Positions 1 to 8,265 of a stretch of 64,000 nucleotides of DNA are shown here, piece by piece. This DNA comes from Cupriavidus pampae. GTDB taxonomy: Bacteria > Pseudomonadota > Gammaproteobacteria > Burkholderiales > Burkholderiaceae. A program made the position numbers and the translations under genes. Location of the stretch: the NCBI RefSeq assembly GCF_914271485.1, contig NZ_CAJZAG010000004.1, forward strand, positions 372,001 through 436,000, written 5' to 3'. The notes beneath the pieces were generated by a model. It saw only the letters and a list, made by a program, of their open reading frames with translations, was not told the origin of the DNA and did not search any database. Each line of letters opens with the position of its first letter. Positions within the stretch are counted from its first letter, which is position 1.

Positions 1-102
1 GACCCGGTGCTGGGCTCGCCCGAGAAACTCGCGGCGTACCAGAAGAGCGAGATCGCCAAGTGGGCGAAGGTGGTCAAGGAGTCCGGCGCCAAGGCTGAAT
101 AA
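1..102 (+). CDS. Bug/TctC-family periplasmic solute-binding protein, C-terminal fragment
   Basis: Only the last 33 codons are inside the window; the gene starts upstream. The visible tail contains the stretch EIAKWAKVVKESGAK before the stop. This is the typical end of tripartite-tricarboxylate-type (Bug/TctC) receptors, where a lysine-tryptophan helix precedes a short, charged C-terminus; the complete Bug proteins at 1211-2230 and 51076-52065 end in the same way. These proteins are exported and bind carboxylates in the periplasm. Its ligand cannot be inferred. It converges on the LysR gene at 152-1018. Confidence 0.8.
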   Translation, partial: DPVLGSPEKLAAYQKSEIAKWAKVVKESGAKAE

Positions 103-110
103 AGTGTCCG

Positions 111-137
111 CACCCCTCTCCCTTGGGGAGAGGGGTG
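111..137. terminator. Perfect inverted repeat between convergent genes
   Basis: CACCCCTCTCCC and its exact complement flank a TTG loop, giving a 12-bp stem. It lies between the stop of the upstream Bug gene (102) and the stop of the convergent LysR gene (152), so it probably acts as a bidirectional terminator. There is no T-run, and this C/T-rich and G/A-rich hairpin type also occurs as an interspersed intergenic repeat in beta- and gamma-proteobacteria. Confidence 0.6.
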
Positions 138-151
138 AGGGCAGCGCGGCC

Positions 152-1018
152 TCAGTCGACGGACGCCAGAAAGGCCTCGGCAATCGCCGCATGCGGTCCC
201 TTCGGCGACCACAGCAAGCCGATGCGACGCGTCGGGTTAGGCGTCGGCGCCGCAGGCAGCGCGATGCGCGCAACATCCAGTCCTTCGGGCCATGGCCTGG
301 CCCAGTCCGGCACCAGCGACACGCCAAGTCCGACCCCGACCATGGCCGCAATCGCATTCAACGCATCGATCTCGAGCCGCTCGTGCGGCACGATATTGTG
401 CGACTGGAGATAGCGATCGGCGACCATGCCGCCCCACATTGCGCGGTCATAGCGGATAAACGGTTCGGTGCGCAGCAGATCGTGCGGCGGGCGGTGCGCG
501 AGCTCGCCGGGGGCCAGCACGATAAATGGCTCCTCGACCAGCACCTTCCACGCAAACGCCTTCGGCATCGCGAACTGCGGCATCACGATCAGGCCGGCAT
601 CGAGGTCGCCCGACACCACCGCGCGATACAGATGCGATGACGTCCCCGGCTCGACAAAGATCTTCAGGCGCGGATGCCGTGCGTAGAGACGTTTGAGGAT
701 AGGTGGCAGCAGCCCCGTCAACGCCGAGCTGGATACGCCGAGGCGTAGCTCGCCAGCGATCGAGTCGTCATGCGCGATCGCGCCGAGGTCACGCACATCG
801 CGCACGACCGCGCGCGATCGCGCGAGGATGCGCAGGCCGCCTTGCGTGGGCATGACGGTGCGGCCCGAGCGCTGCACCAGCGGAATGTCGAGCGCGTCCT
901 CGAGCGCCTTGACGCGCGCGGCAATCGCGTTGGGAGTCAGTCCGAGCCGACGCGCGGCTTCGGCAAACGACCCGTATTCGACCACCGCCACAAAGCTCTG
1001 CAGGAAACGGATGTCCAT
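152..1018 (-). CDS. LysR-family transcriptional regulator
   Basis: A 288-residue protein with an N-terminal winged helix-turn-helix (residues about 1-60, FAEAARRLGLTPNAIAARVK) and a LysR substrate-binding domain from about residue 85. The ATG at 1018 is chosen because MDIRFLQSFVAVVEYGSF matches the usual LysR start; an in-frame upstream start at 1072 would add 18 unlikely residues. It is divergent from the Bug receptor and UxaA operon at 1211-3816, which it probably controls from the shared 192-bp region. It is clearly related to the LysR protein at 17004-17888: both carry a WGG...DRYL segment and a PxW.RPWPEGL segment near the C-terminus. The inducer is unknown. Confidence 0.9.
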   Translation of the reverse strand: MDIRFLQSFVAVVEYGSFAEAARRLGLTPNAIAARVKALEDALDIPLVQRSGRTVMPTQGGLRILARSRAVVRDVRDLGAIAHDDSIAGELRLGVSSSALTGLLPPILKRLYARHPRLKIFVEPGTSSHLYRAVVSGDLDAGLIVMPQFAMPKAFAWKVLVEEPFIVLAPGELAHRPPHDLLRTEPFIRYDRAMWGGMVADRYLQSHNIVPHERLEIDALNAIAAMVGVGLGVSLVPDWARPWPEGLDVARIALPAAPTPNPTRRIGLLWSPKGPHAAIAEAFLASVD

Positions 1019-1210
1019 GGGGGAAAGGGTGAGAGGCATGCAAAACCCGTCCGGCGAAGCACGCAGACACAAAACGCAAAATTATTGCGGTCTGAACCCG
1101 CCGGACAGCACTGTTTTGCGATTCTGCCTTCTTCTAAGATCCGCCTCAAGACAGCGGGCCGCCATCGTCGGCGCACCGCTGCGGGACATTCGATCACCAC
1201 AGGAGACAAA
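1019..1210. promoter_or_regulatory. Divergent promoter region with LysR-type half-sites
   Basis: This region separates the LysR gene from the Bug-UxaA operon. CGCAA-N5-TTGCG at 1075-1089 is a perfect 5-bp-arm inverted repeat around an AT centre. A third matching half-site, TTTTGCG, lies at 1114-1120 and pairs with CGCAAAA at 1075-1081. Alternating half-sites of this kind fit a LysR recognition site plus activation site. A good ribosome-binding site (AGGAGA) precedes the start at 1211. Confidence 0.5.
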
Positions 1211-2230
1211 ATGGATCACCACACCTCGCGGGCCGACCCGCGCGCACGGCGGCATGTCGCTTTGGCGTGCCGTGCCTTCGCTCACCTCGCACTGGCGGCA
1301 GCGGTGCTGACCGCACCGGCCTTCGCCTCCGACACCTATCCCACCAAGCCCATTCGCATCGTGGTCGGCTTTGCGCCCGGTGGCGGCGCCGATATCGTCG
1401 CGCGTCAGCTCGGCACGCAATTGTCGAAGCAGCTCGGCCAGTCGGTGGTGGTCGAGAACCGCCCCGGTGCCACCGGCACGCTCGCCGCGACCAATGTCGC
1501 GCAGGCCGCCGGCGATGGCTACTCGATGATGCTGGCTTCGCAATCGACCATGGTCATTGCGCCGAGCATGTACGGCAAGCTCCAGTACGACCCGATCCGC
1601 GACTTCCTGCCCGTGACGCAACTGGTCTCGATGCCGCTCGTGATGGTGGTCACCCCGTCGGTGCCGGCCACCACGCTCAAAGAGGTGATGGACCTCGCGC
1701 GCGCCGGCAAGCTGGCCAACTTCGCGTCGTCGGGCGCCGGTGGACCGCAGCATATCGCCGGCGAGCTGTTCAACAAGATGGCCGGCATCAAGCTCACGCA
1801 CGTGCCGTACAAGGGCGAGTCGGCTGCGCTGACCGACGTGATGGCCGGCAACGTGCAGGTGGCGTTTGCCAACGTGCCCGTGGCCGCTCCGTTCATCAAG
1901 TCCGGCAAGCTGCGCGCGATCGCGGTGTCGAGCCTGGCGCGCGCGCAGACGCTGCCGCAGGTGCCCACCGTTTCCGAAGCCGGCCTCAAGGACTTCGAGG
2001 TGCTGACGTGGTACGGCCTGTTCCTGCCGGCCAGCGCGCCGAAGCCGCTCGCGCGCCGGATCAGCGATGAGGTGAGCACCGCCCTGAACACGCCCGACGT
2101 GCGTGGCAAGTTTCAGGAGCAGGGGCTCACGATCATCGGCACCAATCCCGATCAGTTCGGCCAGTTCATGACCGCGGAGGTCCCGAAGTGGTCCGCGATC
2201 GTGAAGTCGGCCAATATTCAGCCCGAGTGA
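1211..2230 (+). CDS. Bug/TctC-family periplasmic solute-binding protein
   Basis: A 339-residue tripartite-tricarboxylate receptor. The start at 1211 has AGGAGA just upstream. Residues 1-38 form a long export signal ending near APAFAS. The mature protein begins DTYPTKPIRIVVGF and carries the family's GGGADIVAR ligand loop and the HVPYKG motif. Bug proteins bind organic acids in the periplasm, usually for TctAB-type transporters, but no tctA or tctB gene is present here, so it is an orphan receptor. It is followed 8 bp later by a UxaA-family dehydratase, suggesting that the ligand is a sugar acid such as an aldarate. This ligand is inference from the neighbour. Confidence 0.92.
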   Translation: MDHHTSRADPRARRHVALACRAFAHLALAAAVLTAPAFASDTYPTKPIRIVVGFAPGGGADIVARQLGTQLSKQLGQSVVVENRPGATGTLAATNVAQAAGDGYSMMLASQSTMVIAPSMYGKLQYDPIRDFLPVTQLVSMPLVMVVTPSVPATTLKEVMDLARAGKLANFASSGAGGPQHIAGELFNKMAGIKLTHVPYKGESAALTDVMAGNVQVAFANVPVAAPFIKSGKLRAIAVSSLARAQTLPQVPTVSEAGLKDFEVLTWYGLFLPASAPKPLARRISDEVSTALNTPDVRGKFQEQGLTIIGTNPDQFGQFMTAEVPKWSAIVKSANIQPE

Positions 2231-2238
2231 GATCACGC

Positions 2239-3816
2239 ATGCAAAGCATCGAAGAGATTGGCAACGTAGGTGGCAAAGTAGGTGGCAAGGTGGTGGCGGG
2301 TCCATGCATTCGCCTGCATCCGTCGGACAACGTGTACGTGGCGCGCATCAACGTTGCGATTGGCGATACGGTGCCCGGGGAGCCCTGGAGTATCCGCGGC
2401 CAGGTGCCGGCCGGGCACAAGATCGCGGCACGCGCGATTCGCGCGGGCGAGCCCATCGTCAAGTACAACACGTGCATCGGCTTCGCGGCCACCGATATCG
2501 CGCCCGGCAGCTACGTGCATTCGCACAACATCAGCTTTCAGGAATACGAGCGCGACTACGCGTATGCACGCGACTACGTGCCCGTGGAGCCGGTGCCGGC
2601 CGCACAGCAGGCGACGTTCGAGGGCATCGTGCGCGCCGATGGGCGGGTGGGCACGCGCAACTATCTGGCGATCCTGTCGACGGTGAATTGCTCGGCCACG
2701 GTGGTGAAGAAGATCGCCGAGTGGTTCACGCCCGAGCGGCTGGCCGAGTATCCCAACATCGATGGCGTGGTCGCATTCAGCCATTCGCTCGGCTGCGGCA
2801 TGGAGATGACCGGCGAGCCGATGGACCTGCTGCGGCGGACCATGGCCGGCTACGCACGGCACGCCAATGTGGGCGGCGCGCTCGTGGTCGGTCTCGGCTG
2901 CGAGCGCAATCAGCTGAAGGGGCTGCTCGATACGCAGGCGCTGACGGCAGGGCCGCTGCTGCGCACGTTCGTGATGCAGGAGACCGGCGGCACGCGTCAG
3001 ACCATCGCTGCTGGCATTGCCGCGGTGCGCGAGATGTTGCCCGAGGTCAATCGCGTCTCGCGCAGCACGGTGTCCGCAAGTCATCTGACGGTGGGCCTCC
3101 AATGCGGTGGCTCCGATGGCTTCTCGTCGATCACGGCCAATCCCGCGCTTGGCGCGGCCGTCGATCTGCTGGCGCGCCATGGTGGCACGGCCATCCTGTC
3201 GGAGACGCCCGAGATCTACGGCGTGGAACATACGCTGACGCGCCGCGCGCGCAGCCGCGCGGTGGGCGAGAAGCTGATCGAGCGTGTGCGTTGGTGGAAG
3301 GACGAGTACTCGGTGGGACGCGACGTGCAGATCAACGGCGCGGTCAGTCCCGGCAACCAGATGGGTGGCCTCGCCAATATCTTCGAGAAATCGCTGGGCT
3401 CGTCGATGAAGGGCGGCACCGGCCCGTTGATGGCGGTATATCGCTACGCCGAACCGGTGACCGAGCATGGGCTGGTGTTCATGGACACGCCGGGCTACGA
3501 CCCGGTCTCCGCGACGGGCCAGATCGCCGGGGGCGCCAACCTGATCGCGTTCACCACCGGGCGCGGCTCGATGTTCGGCGCCAAACCGGTGCCGAGCGTG
3601 AAGCTCGCGACCAATTCGCCGATGTACCGTCGCCTGGAAGAGGACATGGACATCAACTGTGGCACGATCCTCGATGGCGAGAAGACCATCGAACAGGTGG
3701 GCGAAGAGATTTTCCACCTCATGCTGCGCACGGCGTCAGGCGCACCCAGCAAGAGCGAGCTGCTGGGTCTGGGTGACCACGAGTTCGTGCCCTGGCACAT
3801 CGGGATCATGAGCTAA
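2239..3816 (+). CDS. UxaA/GarD-family sugar-acid dehydratase (altronate or galactarate dehydratase-like)
   Basis: A 525-residue protein with an N-terminal SAF-like domain (residues about 10-95) and a C-terminal UxaA catalytic region (about 125-525). Conserved features include RVGTRNYLAI, the VAFSHSLGCGM stretch, GLQCGGSDGFS and the Gly-rich GGTGPLMAVYR region. Altronate and galactarate dehydratases of this family are Fe-dependent enzymes that remove water from hexonates or aldarates to give 2-keto-3-deoxy acids. Fusion of SAF and UxaA domains at this length is normal for the family. The ATG at 2239 lies 8 bp after the Bug stop, so the genes form an operon. The exact substrate cannot be told from sequence; the divergent LysR probably responds to it. 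Confidence 0.85.
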   Translation: MQSIEEIGNVGGKVGGKVVAGPCIRLHPSDNVYVARINVAIGDTVPGEPWSIRGQVPAGHKIAARAIRAGEPIVKYNTCIGFAATDIAPGSYVHSHNISFQEYERDYAYARDYVPVEPVPAAQQATFEGIVRADGRVGTRNYLAILSTVNCSATVVKKIAEWFTPERLAEYPNIDGVVAFSHSLGCGMEMTGEPMDLLRRTMAGYARHANVGGALVVGLGCERNQLKGLLDTQALTAGPLLRTFVMQETGGTRQTIAAGIAAVREMLPEVNRVSRSTVSASHLTVGLQCGGSDGFSSITANPALGAAVDLLARHGGTAILSETPEIYGVEHTLTRRARSRAVGEKLIERVRWWKDEYSVGRDVQINGAVSPGNQMGGLANIFEKSLGSSMKGGTGPLMAVYRYAEPVTEHGLVFMDTPGYDPVSATGQIAGGANLIAFTTGRGSMFGAKPVPSVKLATNSPMYRRLEEDMDINCGTILDGEKTIEQVGEEIFHLMLRTASGAPSKSELLGLGDHEFVPWHIGIMS

Positions 3817-3956
3817 GTCGGCGAAGGTGTTTTTTGTATCGCAGTGTGTCAATTCCGGAGTTTTGGTAATTGCCACTGCGAGGTCCTGTATCTCTGTCGC
3901 GCGGCCGCAACGGCTGGCGCCTCGTAGCGCTTTTCTTTCACTCCATTACAAAGTTA

Positions 3957-3975
3957 GATAACGATTCTCATTTAG
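3957..3975 (+). promoter_or_regulatory. Fur box upstream of TonB-dependent receptor
   Basis: GATAACGATTCTCATTTAG matches 14 of 19 positions of the classic GATAATGATAATCATTATC Fur operator by eye. Its core ATAACGATTCTCATTT recurs exactly, on the opposite strand, upstream of the FecI-like gene. It lies about 50 bp before the receptor start at 4025, in a locally AT-rich stretch, so iron repression is likely. Confidence 0.8.
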
Positions 3976-4024
3976 AATCGCGTTCGATTTTGTGAACTTA
4001 ATAAACACGCTGGAGAAGAAAGAG

Positions 4025-6181
4025 ATGTATCCGAGCCGCCGCAGCCTGCCTGCCGCCCCCCATGCCGGCCAACGCCTGGCCCTCTGCGCGACGGCCGGTG
4101 CCGTATTGCTGCTGTGTTCGATGTCCGGCCCCGCGGCCGCTCAACAGGCGCAGGCCGACGTGACCGCCGCTACACCTGCGGCCGCCCCTGCGCAGCCGCA
4201 GAAGGAAGTCACGCTCGACACGATTCAGGTCACCGGCAACTGGCTGGGCTCGGGGCTGCAGAACAGCGTCAAGGGCTTCGCGGGCGCGCGGACCGTGGTC
4301 ACGGAGTCCCAGATCGAGCAGAGCGGCGCGTCCAATATCGGCGACGTGCTGCGTCGCGTGCCCGGCGTGCAGTCGAGCGACAACTCCGGTACCGCGGGTA
4401 GCGCGATCTCGCTCAACATCGGTGTGCGCGGCCTGACTGGCCGCTACACGCCGCGCTCGACGGTGCTGCTGGATGGCATTCCGCTGGCGGTGGCGCCTTA
4501 TGGCCAGCCGCAGTTGTCGTTCGCGCCGGTGAGCCTCGGCAATATCGAATCGATCGACGTGGTGCGCAGCGGCGGTTCGGTGCGCTACGGTCCGCAGAAC
4601 GTCGGCGGCATCATCAATTTCACGACCAAGCCGATTCCTGCGGGCTCCGGCATCACCGGCGACGCGGCGATTCGCGAGAACATCTTCACCACCGGCGGCA
4701 CCAACACGCAATACAACGCGTTTGTCGGCACCACGCTCGATAGCGGCCTGGGCCTCGCGTTCCTGTATTCGGGCCAGACCGGCCGCGAATGGCGCAAGGG
4801 CAGCGACGACGACGTCAACGACGTGGCCGTCAAGTTCGCGTACGACCTGACGCCGTCGCAGCAGTTCTACGGCAAGGTCTCGTACTACGACGTGAAGTCG
4901 CGCACGCCGGGCGGCCTGTCGGTGGCGCAGTTCAATGCCGACCCGTTCCAGAACACGCGTCCGAACGACTACTGGAGCGGCAATCGCTACGGTTTCGATC
5001 TCGGCTACGTGAACACGATTTCCGACAATCAGGAATTCGAGATCCGTACGTTCTACAACGACAGCTATCGCCAGAGCACGCTGACCAGCGGCGCGAATCT
5101 GGTGCACCAGCCGCGTAACTACACCACCTTCGGTATCGAGCCGCGCTACACGCACCGCGTGTCGTTCGGCCCGACGCTGCATGACATCACGGTGGGTTAC
5201 CGCTATGTGCGCGAGCGCGGCAACGACAACTCGTTCAACGTGAACGCCACCACCGGCGCGGTGGGCCCGACCACCACGTTCGACAACGCCACCGATGCGC
5301 ATGCGGTGTATATCGACGACCGCATCGCGATCGGCAACTGGCGCGTCACGCCGGGCCTGCGCTTCGAGCATATCGACACGAGTCGCCAGCAGGTTGGCTC
5401 GGCGACGCCGTTCGAGAGTATCAACAACAAGCCGCTGCCCGCGATCAATGTTTCGTACCTGGTGAACAATGCCTGGACCGTGTTTGCGGACTACAGCACA
5501 TCGTTCGGCCCGGTGCAGAACATCCAGCTGAACTCGCAGACGCCGACGAATCCGCTTTCGCCGGAAGTGGCGCGTACGTTCGAAGTGGGTACGCGCTGGA
5601 CCGACAACAAGATCAAGGCGGAGCTGAGCGCGTTCAAGATCAAGTTCGACAACCAGATCCTGCAGGTACCGGGGCTGGTGCCAGCGACGTTCCAGAACAT
5701 CGGCGCGACCGATCACGACGGTGTGGAAACGGCGATCGACTACACGTTCGACCAGAAGGGCCTGCTGTCCGGCCTGAACGTCTACGCCAACTACACGTAC
5801 ACGCGCGCCATCCAGAAGTCGGGCGCCACGGCTGGCCTCGATGTGCCGTTCTACTCGCGCAGCACCGATACCGTCGGCGCGCGCTACAACTGGCGCCAGT
5901 GGACGTTCAACGTCGCCACCACGCACCAGAGCTCGCAGTTCGCGGATCTGGCCAACACCGTGCAGGAATCGGCGGACGGCAGCAACGGCAAGATTCCGGG
6001 CTATCGCGTGTGGAACATCCAGGGCATGTTCAAGGTACCGCAGCTCAAGCGGACCGATATCGCGGTGGGTATCAACAACCTGTTCGACAAGCGCTACTAC
6101 ACGCGTACCGCCGACGGCAACGCCGGCCGTCTGGTCGGCGCCCCGCGCACGGTCTACGTGCAGGCGCGTATCGGATTCTGA
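4025..6181 (+). CDS. TonB-dependent outer-membrane receptor, FecA-like
   Basis: A 718-residue outer-membrane receptor. The ATG at 4025 follows GAGAAGAAAGAG and gives a signal peptide ending near GPAAAQQ; the alternative GTG at 3992 would add a hydrophilic extension. The plug domain (about residues 70-190) contains IGDVLRRVPGVQ and VVRSGGSVRYGPQNVGGIIN. The remainder is the 22-strand barrel, ending in the terminal phenylalanine (ARIGF) needed for outer-membrane insertion. FecA-like receptors import ferric chelates such as ferric citrate. There is no N-terminal STN signalling domain and no adjacent sigma/anti-sigma pair, so it is probably controlled only by Fur. The chelate specificity is unknown. 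Confidence 0.9.
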   Translation: MYPSRRSLPAAPHAGQRLALCATAGAVLLLCSMSGPAAAQQAQADVTAATPAAAPAQPQKEVTLDTIQVTGNWLGSGLQNSVKGFAGARTVVTESQIEQSGASNIGDVLRRVPGVQSSDNSGTAGSAISLNIGVRGLTGRYTPRSTVLLDGIPLAVAPYGQPQLSFAPVSLGNIESIDVVRSGGSVRYGPQNVGGIINFTTKPIPAGSGITGDAAIRENIFTTGGTNTQYNAFVGTTLDSGLGLAFLYSGQTGREWRKGSDDDVNDVAVKFAYDLTPSQQFYGKVSYYDVKSRTPGGLSVAQFNADPFQNTRPNDYWSGNRYGFDLGYVNTISDNQEFEIRTFYNDSYRQSTLTSGANLVHQPRNYTTFGIEPRYTHRVSFGPTLHDITVGYRYVRERGNDNSFNVNATTGAVGPTTTFDNATDAHAVYIDDRIAIGNWRVTPGLRFEHIDTSRQQVGSATPFESINNKPLPAINVSYLVNNAWTVFADYSTSFGPVQNIQLNSQTPTNPLSPEVARTFEVGTRWTDNKIKAELSAFKIKFDNQILQVPGLVPATFQNIGATDHDGVETAIDYTFDQKGLLSGLNVYANYTYTRAIQKSGATAGLDVPFYSRSTDTVGARYNWRQWTFNVATTHQSSQFADLANTVQESADGSNGKIPGYRVWNIQGMFKVPQLKRTDIAVGINNLFDKRYYTRTADGNAGRLVGAPRTVYVQARIGF

Positions 6182-6191
6182 GCGTGAATGC

Positions 6192-7097
6192 CTAGGCATC
6201 ATTGCGCGGGTAGTCCCGCGCAATGATTTCCTGCAGAAACTCGCAAACCGCCTTCACCCGGGGCGTATGCTGCAACTCCTTGTGCACGGCGAGAAACAGC
6301 ATGCGTCCGACTTCCACCCGCCGCCCCAGCACCGGCACCAGCCCAAACCGCTCTGCGCGCGCGAACGTCGGCAGCATCACGATCCCCGCACCGCCGCCTG
6401 CCGCGAACATCTGCGCCAGCATGCTCGACGAGTGAAACACCACGCGCGGATTTGGCACGCCCTCGCGCAGCCACCGCACGGTATCGAGCTGGACCAGATC
6501 ATCCACATACGACACGAAATCGTGCCCCGTCAGATCATCGACCGAATGCGGCGTGCCCGCGCGCGCGAGATATTCCGGTGACGCATACAGATGCAATTGA
6601 AACGCCCCGATCTCGGTCACGGCCAACCCGCGCCCCGCGGTCGGAAAGAAGCTGATGAAGATATCCGCCTCGCGCCGATTCACCTGCACCTGGTTCGACG
6701 AGGTGACCAGCTCCACCTCGAGCAGTGGATAGCGCTCGCGCAGTGCCACAAATTCCGCGGCAAGATAGAGCGACGCAATGCCCTCCATCGTGGCCACGCG
6801 CACATGCCCGCAGGGGGTACGGTCACTCGCGATGGCGGGCTCGGTAATCGCCAGCGCGCCACGCTCCATGTCCTGCACGCACATCAGTAATTCGAGCCCG
6901 CGCGGCGTCGGGTGTAGTCCGGCGCTGTCGCGAATGAACAGCGTCTCGTTGAGCGACGCCTCGAGCGCCGCGATGCGGCGGCTGACCGTCGAATCGTCGA
7001 TACGCAGCTGCCGCGCGGCCGCGGTCAGGGTCTTGCTGCGGTTGACCTCCAGAAAGATGCGGAGGTCATCCCAGTTCAGTCGGGTCGGAGCTGGCAT
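6192..7097 (-). CDS. LysR-family transcriptional regulator
   Basis: A 301-residue protein. The N-terminus (residues about 8-65) is a LysR winged helix with TAAARQLRIDDSTVSRRIAALE, and residues about 90-295 form the effector domain. The variant with DDSTVSRR and a FIRDSAGL loop resembles single-promoter LysR regulators that often act alone. The ATG at 7097 has no strong ribosome-binding site but fits the family start. It lies 76 bp downstream of the nitrilase gene on the same strand, so it may be the last gene of the nitrilase-symporter operon, or an independent gene. It converges on the TonB receptor. The target is unknown. Confidence 0.88.
   Translation of the reverse strand: MPAPTRLNWDDLRIFLEVNRSKTLTAAARQLRIDDSTVSRRIAALEASLNETLFIRDSAGLHPTPRGLELLMCVQDMERGALAITEPAIASDRTPCGHVRVATMEGIASLYLAAEFVALRERYPLLEVELVTSSNQVQVNRREADIFISFFPTAGRGLAVTEIGAFQLHLYASPEYLARAGTPHSVDDLTGHDFVSYVDDLVQLDTVRWLREGVPNPRVVFHSSSMLAQMFAAGGGAGIVMLPTFARAERFGLVPVLGRRVEVGRMLFLAVHKELQHTPRVKAVCEFLQEIIARDYPRNDA
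6198..6227. terminator. Perfect hairpin at the convergent end of receptor and LysR genes
   Basis: ATCATTGCGCGGG and its exact complement enclose a TAGT loop (13-bp stem). It overlaps the last codons of the LysR gene on the minus strand and lies 17 bp beyond the receptor stop. It probably ends both transcripts, although neither side has a long T-run. Confidence 0.6.
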
Positions 7098-7135
7098 GGC
7101 GGATCAGGCAGGAAGCGGCAGGGGATGACCCGATT

Positions 7136-7158
7136 ATGCCGGTGCTTGCGCCCGGCAT
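7136..7158. terminator. Hairpin between nitrilase and LysR genes
   Basis: ATGCCGG-N9-CCGGCAT forms a perfect 7-bp stem just after the nitrilase stop (7174, minus strand). It may end or attenuate transcription of the nitrilase operon before the LysR gene. No T-run follows. Confidence 0.35.
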
Positions 7159-7173
7159 GCCAAGCCGACGAGG

Positions 7174-8238
7174 TTAGCGAATGGCTTCCTCGTACTCGAA
7201 GGCCGCCTCGCTGGCCGCCTCTCGCGGCGCGGGCCGCGCTGCGACAGTTTCCGGCGCGCCGTTGGACAGGAACGTGGCGGGTGTCAGACGTCGCCGATCG
7301 ATCCGCACATCGAACACATCGAACCGATTGTAGTAGCCCACGATATCGTGAAACTGCTTCGGCTCGATGCAGGCATTGAGGTCGAACGTCGCATACGCGA
7401 GCCCTTCGTCATGCTGCAGCATATCGCCGATGACCGCGCCGGTCGGATCGAGGAACTGCGTGGCAGCGCGCGGCGTGCGCTCGATGACCTCGCGCGCCTG
7501 CTTGTCGCCACTCGCGCACAGCGCCTCGATCATCGCGTTGTCCATAAAGCCCGCGTTGAGAATGCCAAACGCCTTGGCCTCGAACGAATGCCCCCCAGCG
7601 CGAATGCGATTGGCCGCCAGGTTGTCGAAGTTCTGGCCCGAGCCGGGCAGGCGCGTCGGCCAGATCGCGGGCCAGGCCGAGATATGAATCTGCTCGCCCT
7701 GCGCGGCCAGCGCATAACGCGCGAGCGGATTGGTGTTTTCGCCGCAGATCAGCGCCCCGATCTTGCCGATGCGCGTGTCGTTCACGCGCAGGCCGTGCCC
7801 ATCGCCCGAAGCCCACACCATCTTCTCGTAGAACGTCGGCACCAGCTTGCGGTGATGATTCAGCAGCGTGCCATCGTCACCGATCATCGCATTGGTGTTC
7901 CAGATGCAGCCCACGCTCACGTCGCTGCTCTCGCTGAATCCGATCGAGACGAACACGCCGTGCCGGCGCGCGGCCGCCCGAATCTGCGTCATCTCGGGTC
8001 CATCGATACGAATGCTGTTGGTCACCATGCGCTGGAACCACTCATGGTTGTAGATCGGTGCCCACAACGCCGCCCACACCGGAAAGCCCGGAATGAACGA
8101 CTCGGGAAACACCACGAGCTCGGCGCCGTTGCGCGCGGCTTCGTCGATGAACGAGATGGCCTTGGCGACGGTGGCCGCCGCGTCCATGTAGACCGGTGCG
8201 GCGTGCGCGGCCGCGACTTTGACGATAGGCAATGTCAT
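7174..8238 (-). CDS. Nitrilase (aliphatic/aromatic nitrile aminohydrolase family)
   Basis: A 354-residue C-N hydrolase with the Glu-Lys-Cys catalytic triad in recognisable contexts: Glu in VVFPESFIPGFP, Lys in HHRKLVPT and Cys in ALICGENTNPLARY. The CGEN form and the overall length (about 350) fit true nitrilases, which convert nitriles to carboxylic acids plus ammonia, better than cyanide hydratases or amidases. The ATG at 8238 is preferred; a TTG at 8265, abutting the symporter stop, is possible. It follows the ActP-like symporter by about 28 bp, so it is probably co-transcribed. The pairing suggests that the acid released, or a related acid, is handled by the symporter. The natural substrate is unknown. 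Confidence 0.9.
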   Translation of the reverse strand: MTLPIVKVAAAHAAPVYMDAAATVAKAISFIDEAARNGAELVVFPESFIPGFPVWAALWAPIYNHEWFQRMVTNSIRIDGPEMTQIRAAARRHGVFVSIGFSESSDVSVGCIWNTNAMIGDDGTLLNHHRKLVPTFYEKMVWASGDGHGLRVNDTRIGKIGALICGENTNPLARYALAAQGEQIHISAWPAIWPTRLPGSGQNFDNLAANRIRAGGHSFEAKAFGILNAGFMDNAMIEALCASGDKQAREVIERTPRAATQFLDPTGAVIGDMLQHDEGLAYATFDLNACIEPKQFHDIVGYYNRFDVFDVRIDRRRLTPATFLSNGAPETVAARPAPREAASEAAFEYEEAIR

Positions 8239-8265
8239 GTCAGTGTGTGCTGTGGAGTCAATCAA

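Noticed and set aside
3998..6223. A 741-codon open frame antisense to the TonB-dependent receptor
   Set aside because: Low-complexity Arg/Val/His-rich translation with no family features; explained by high third-position GC of the receptor gene.
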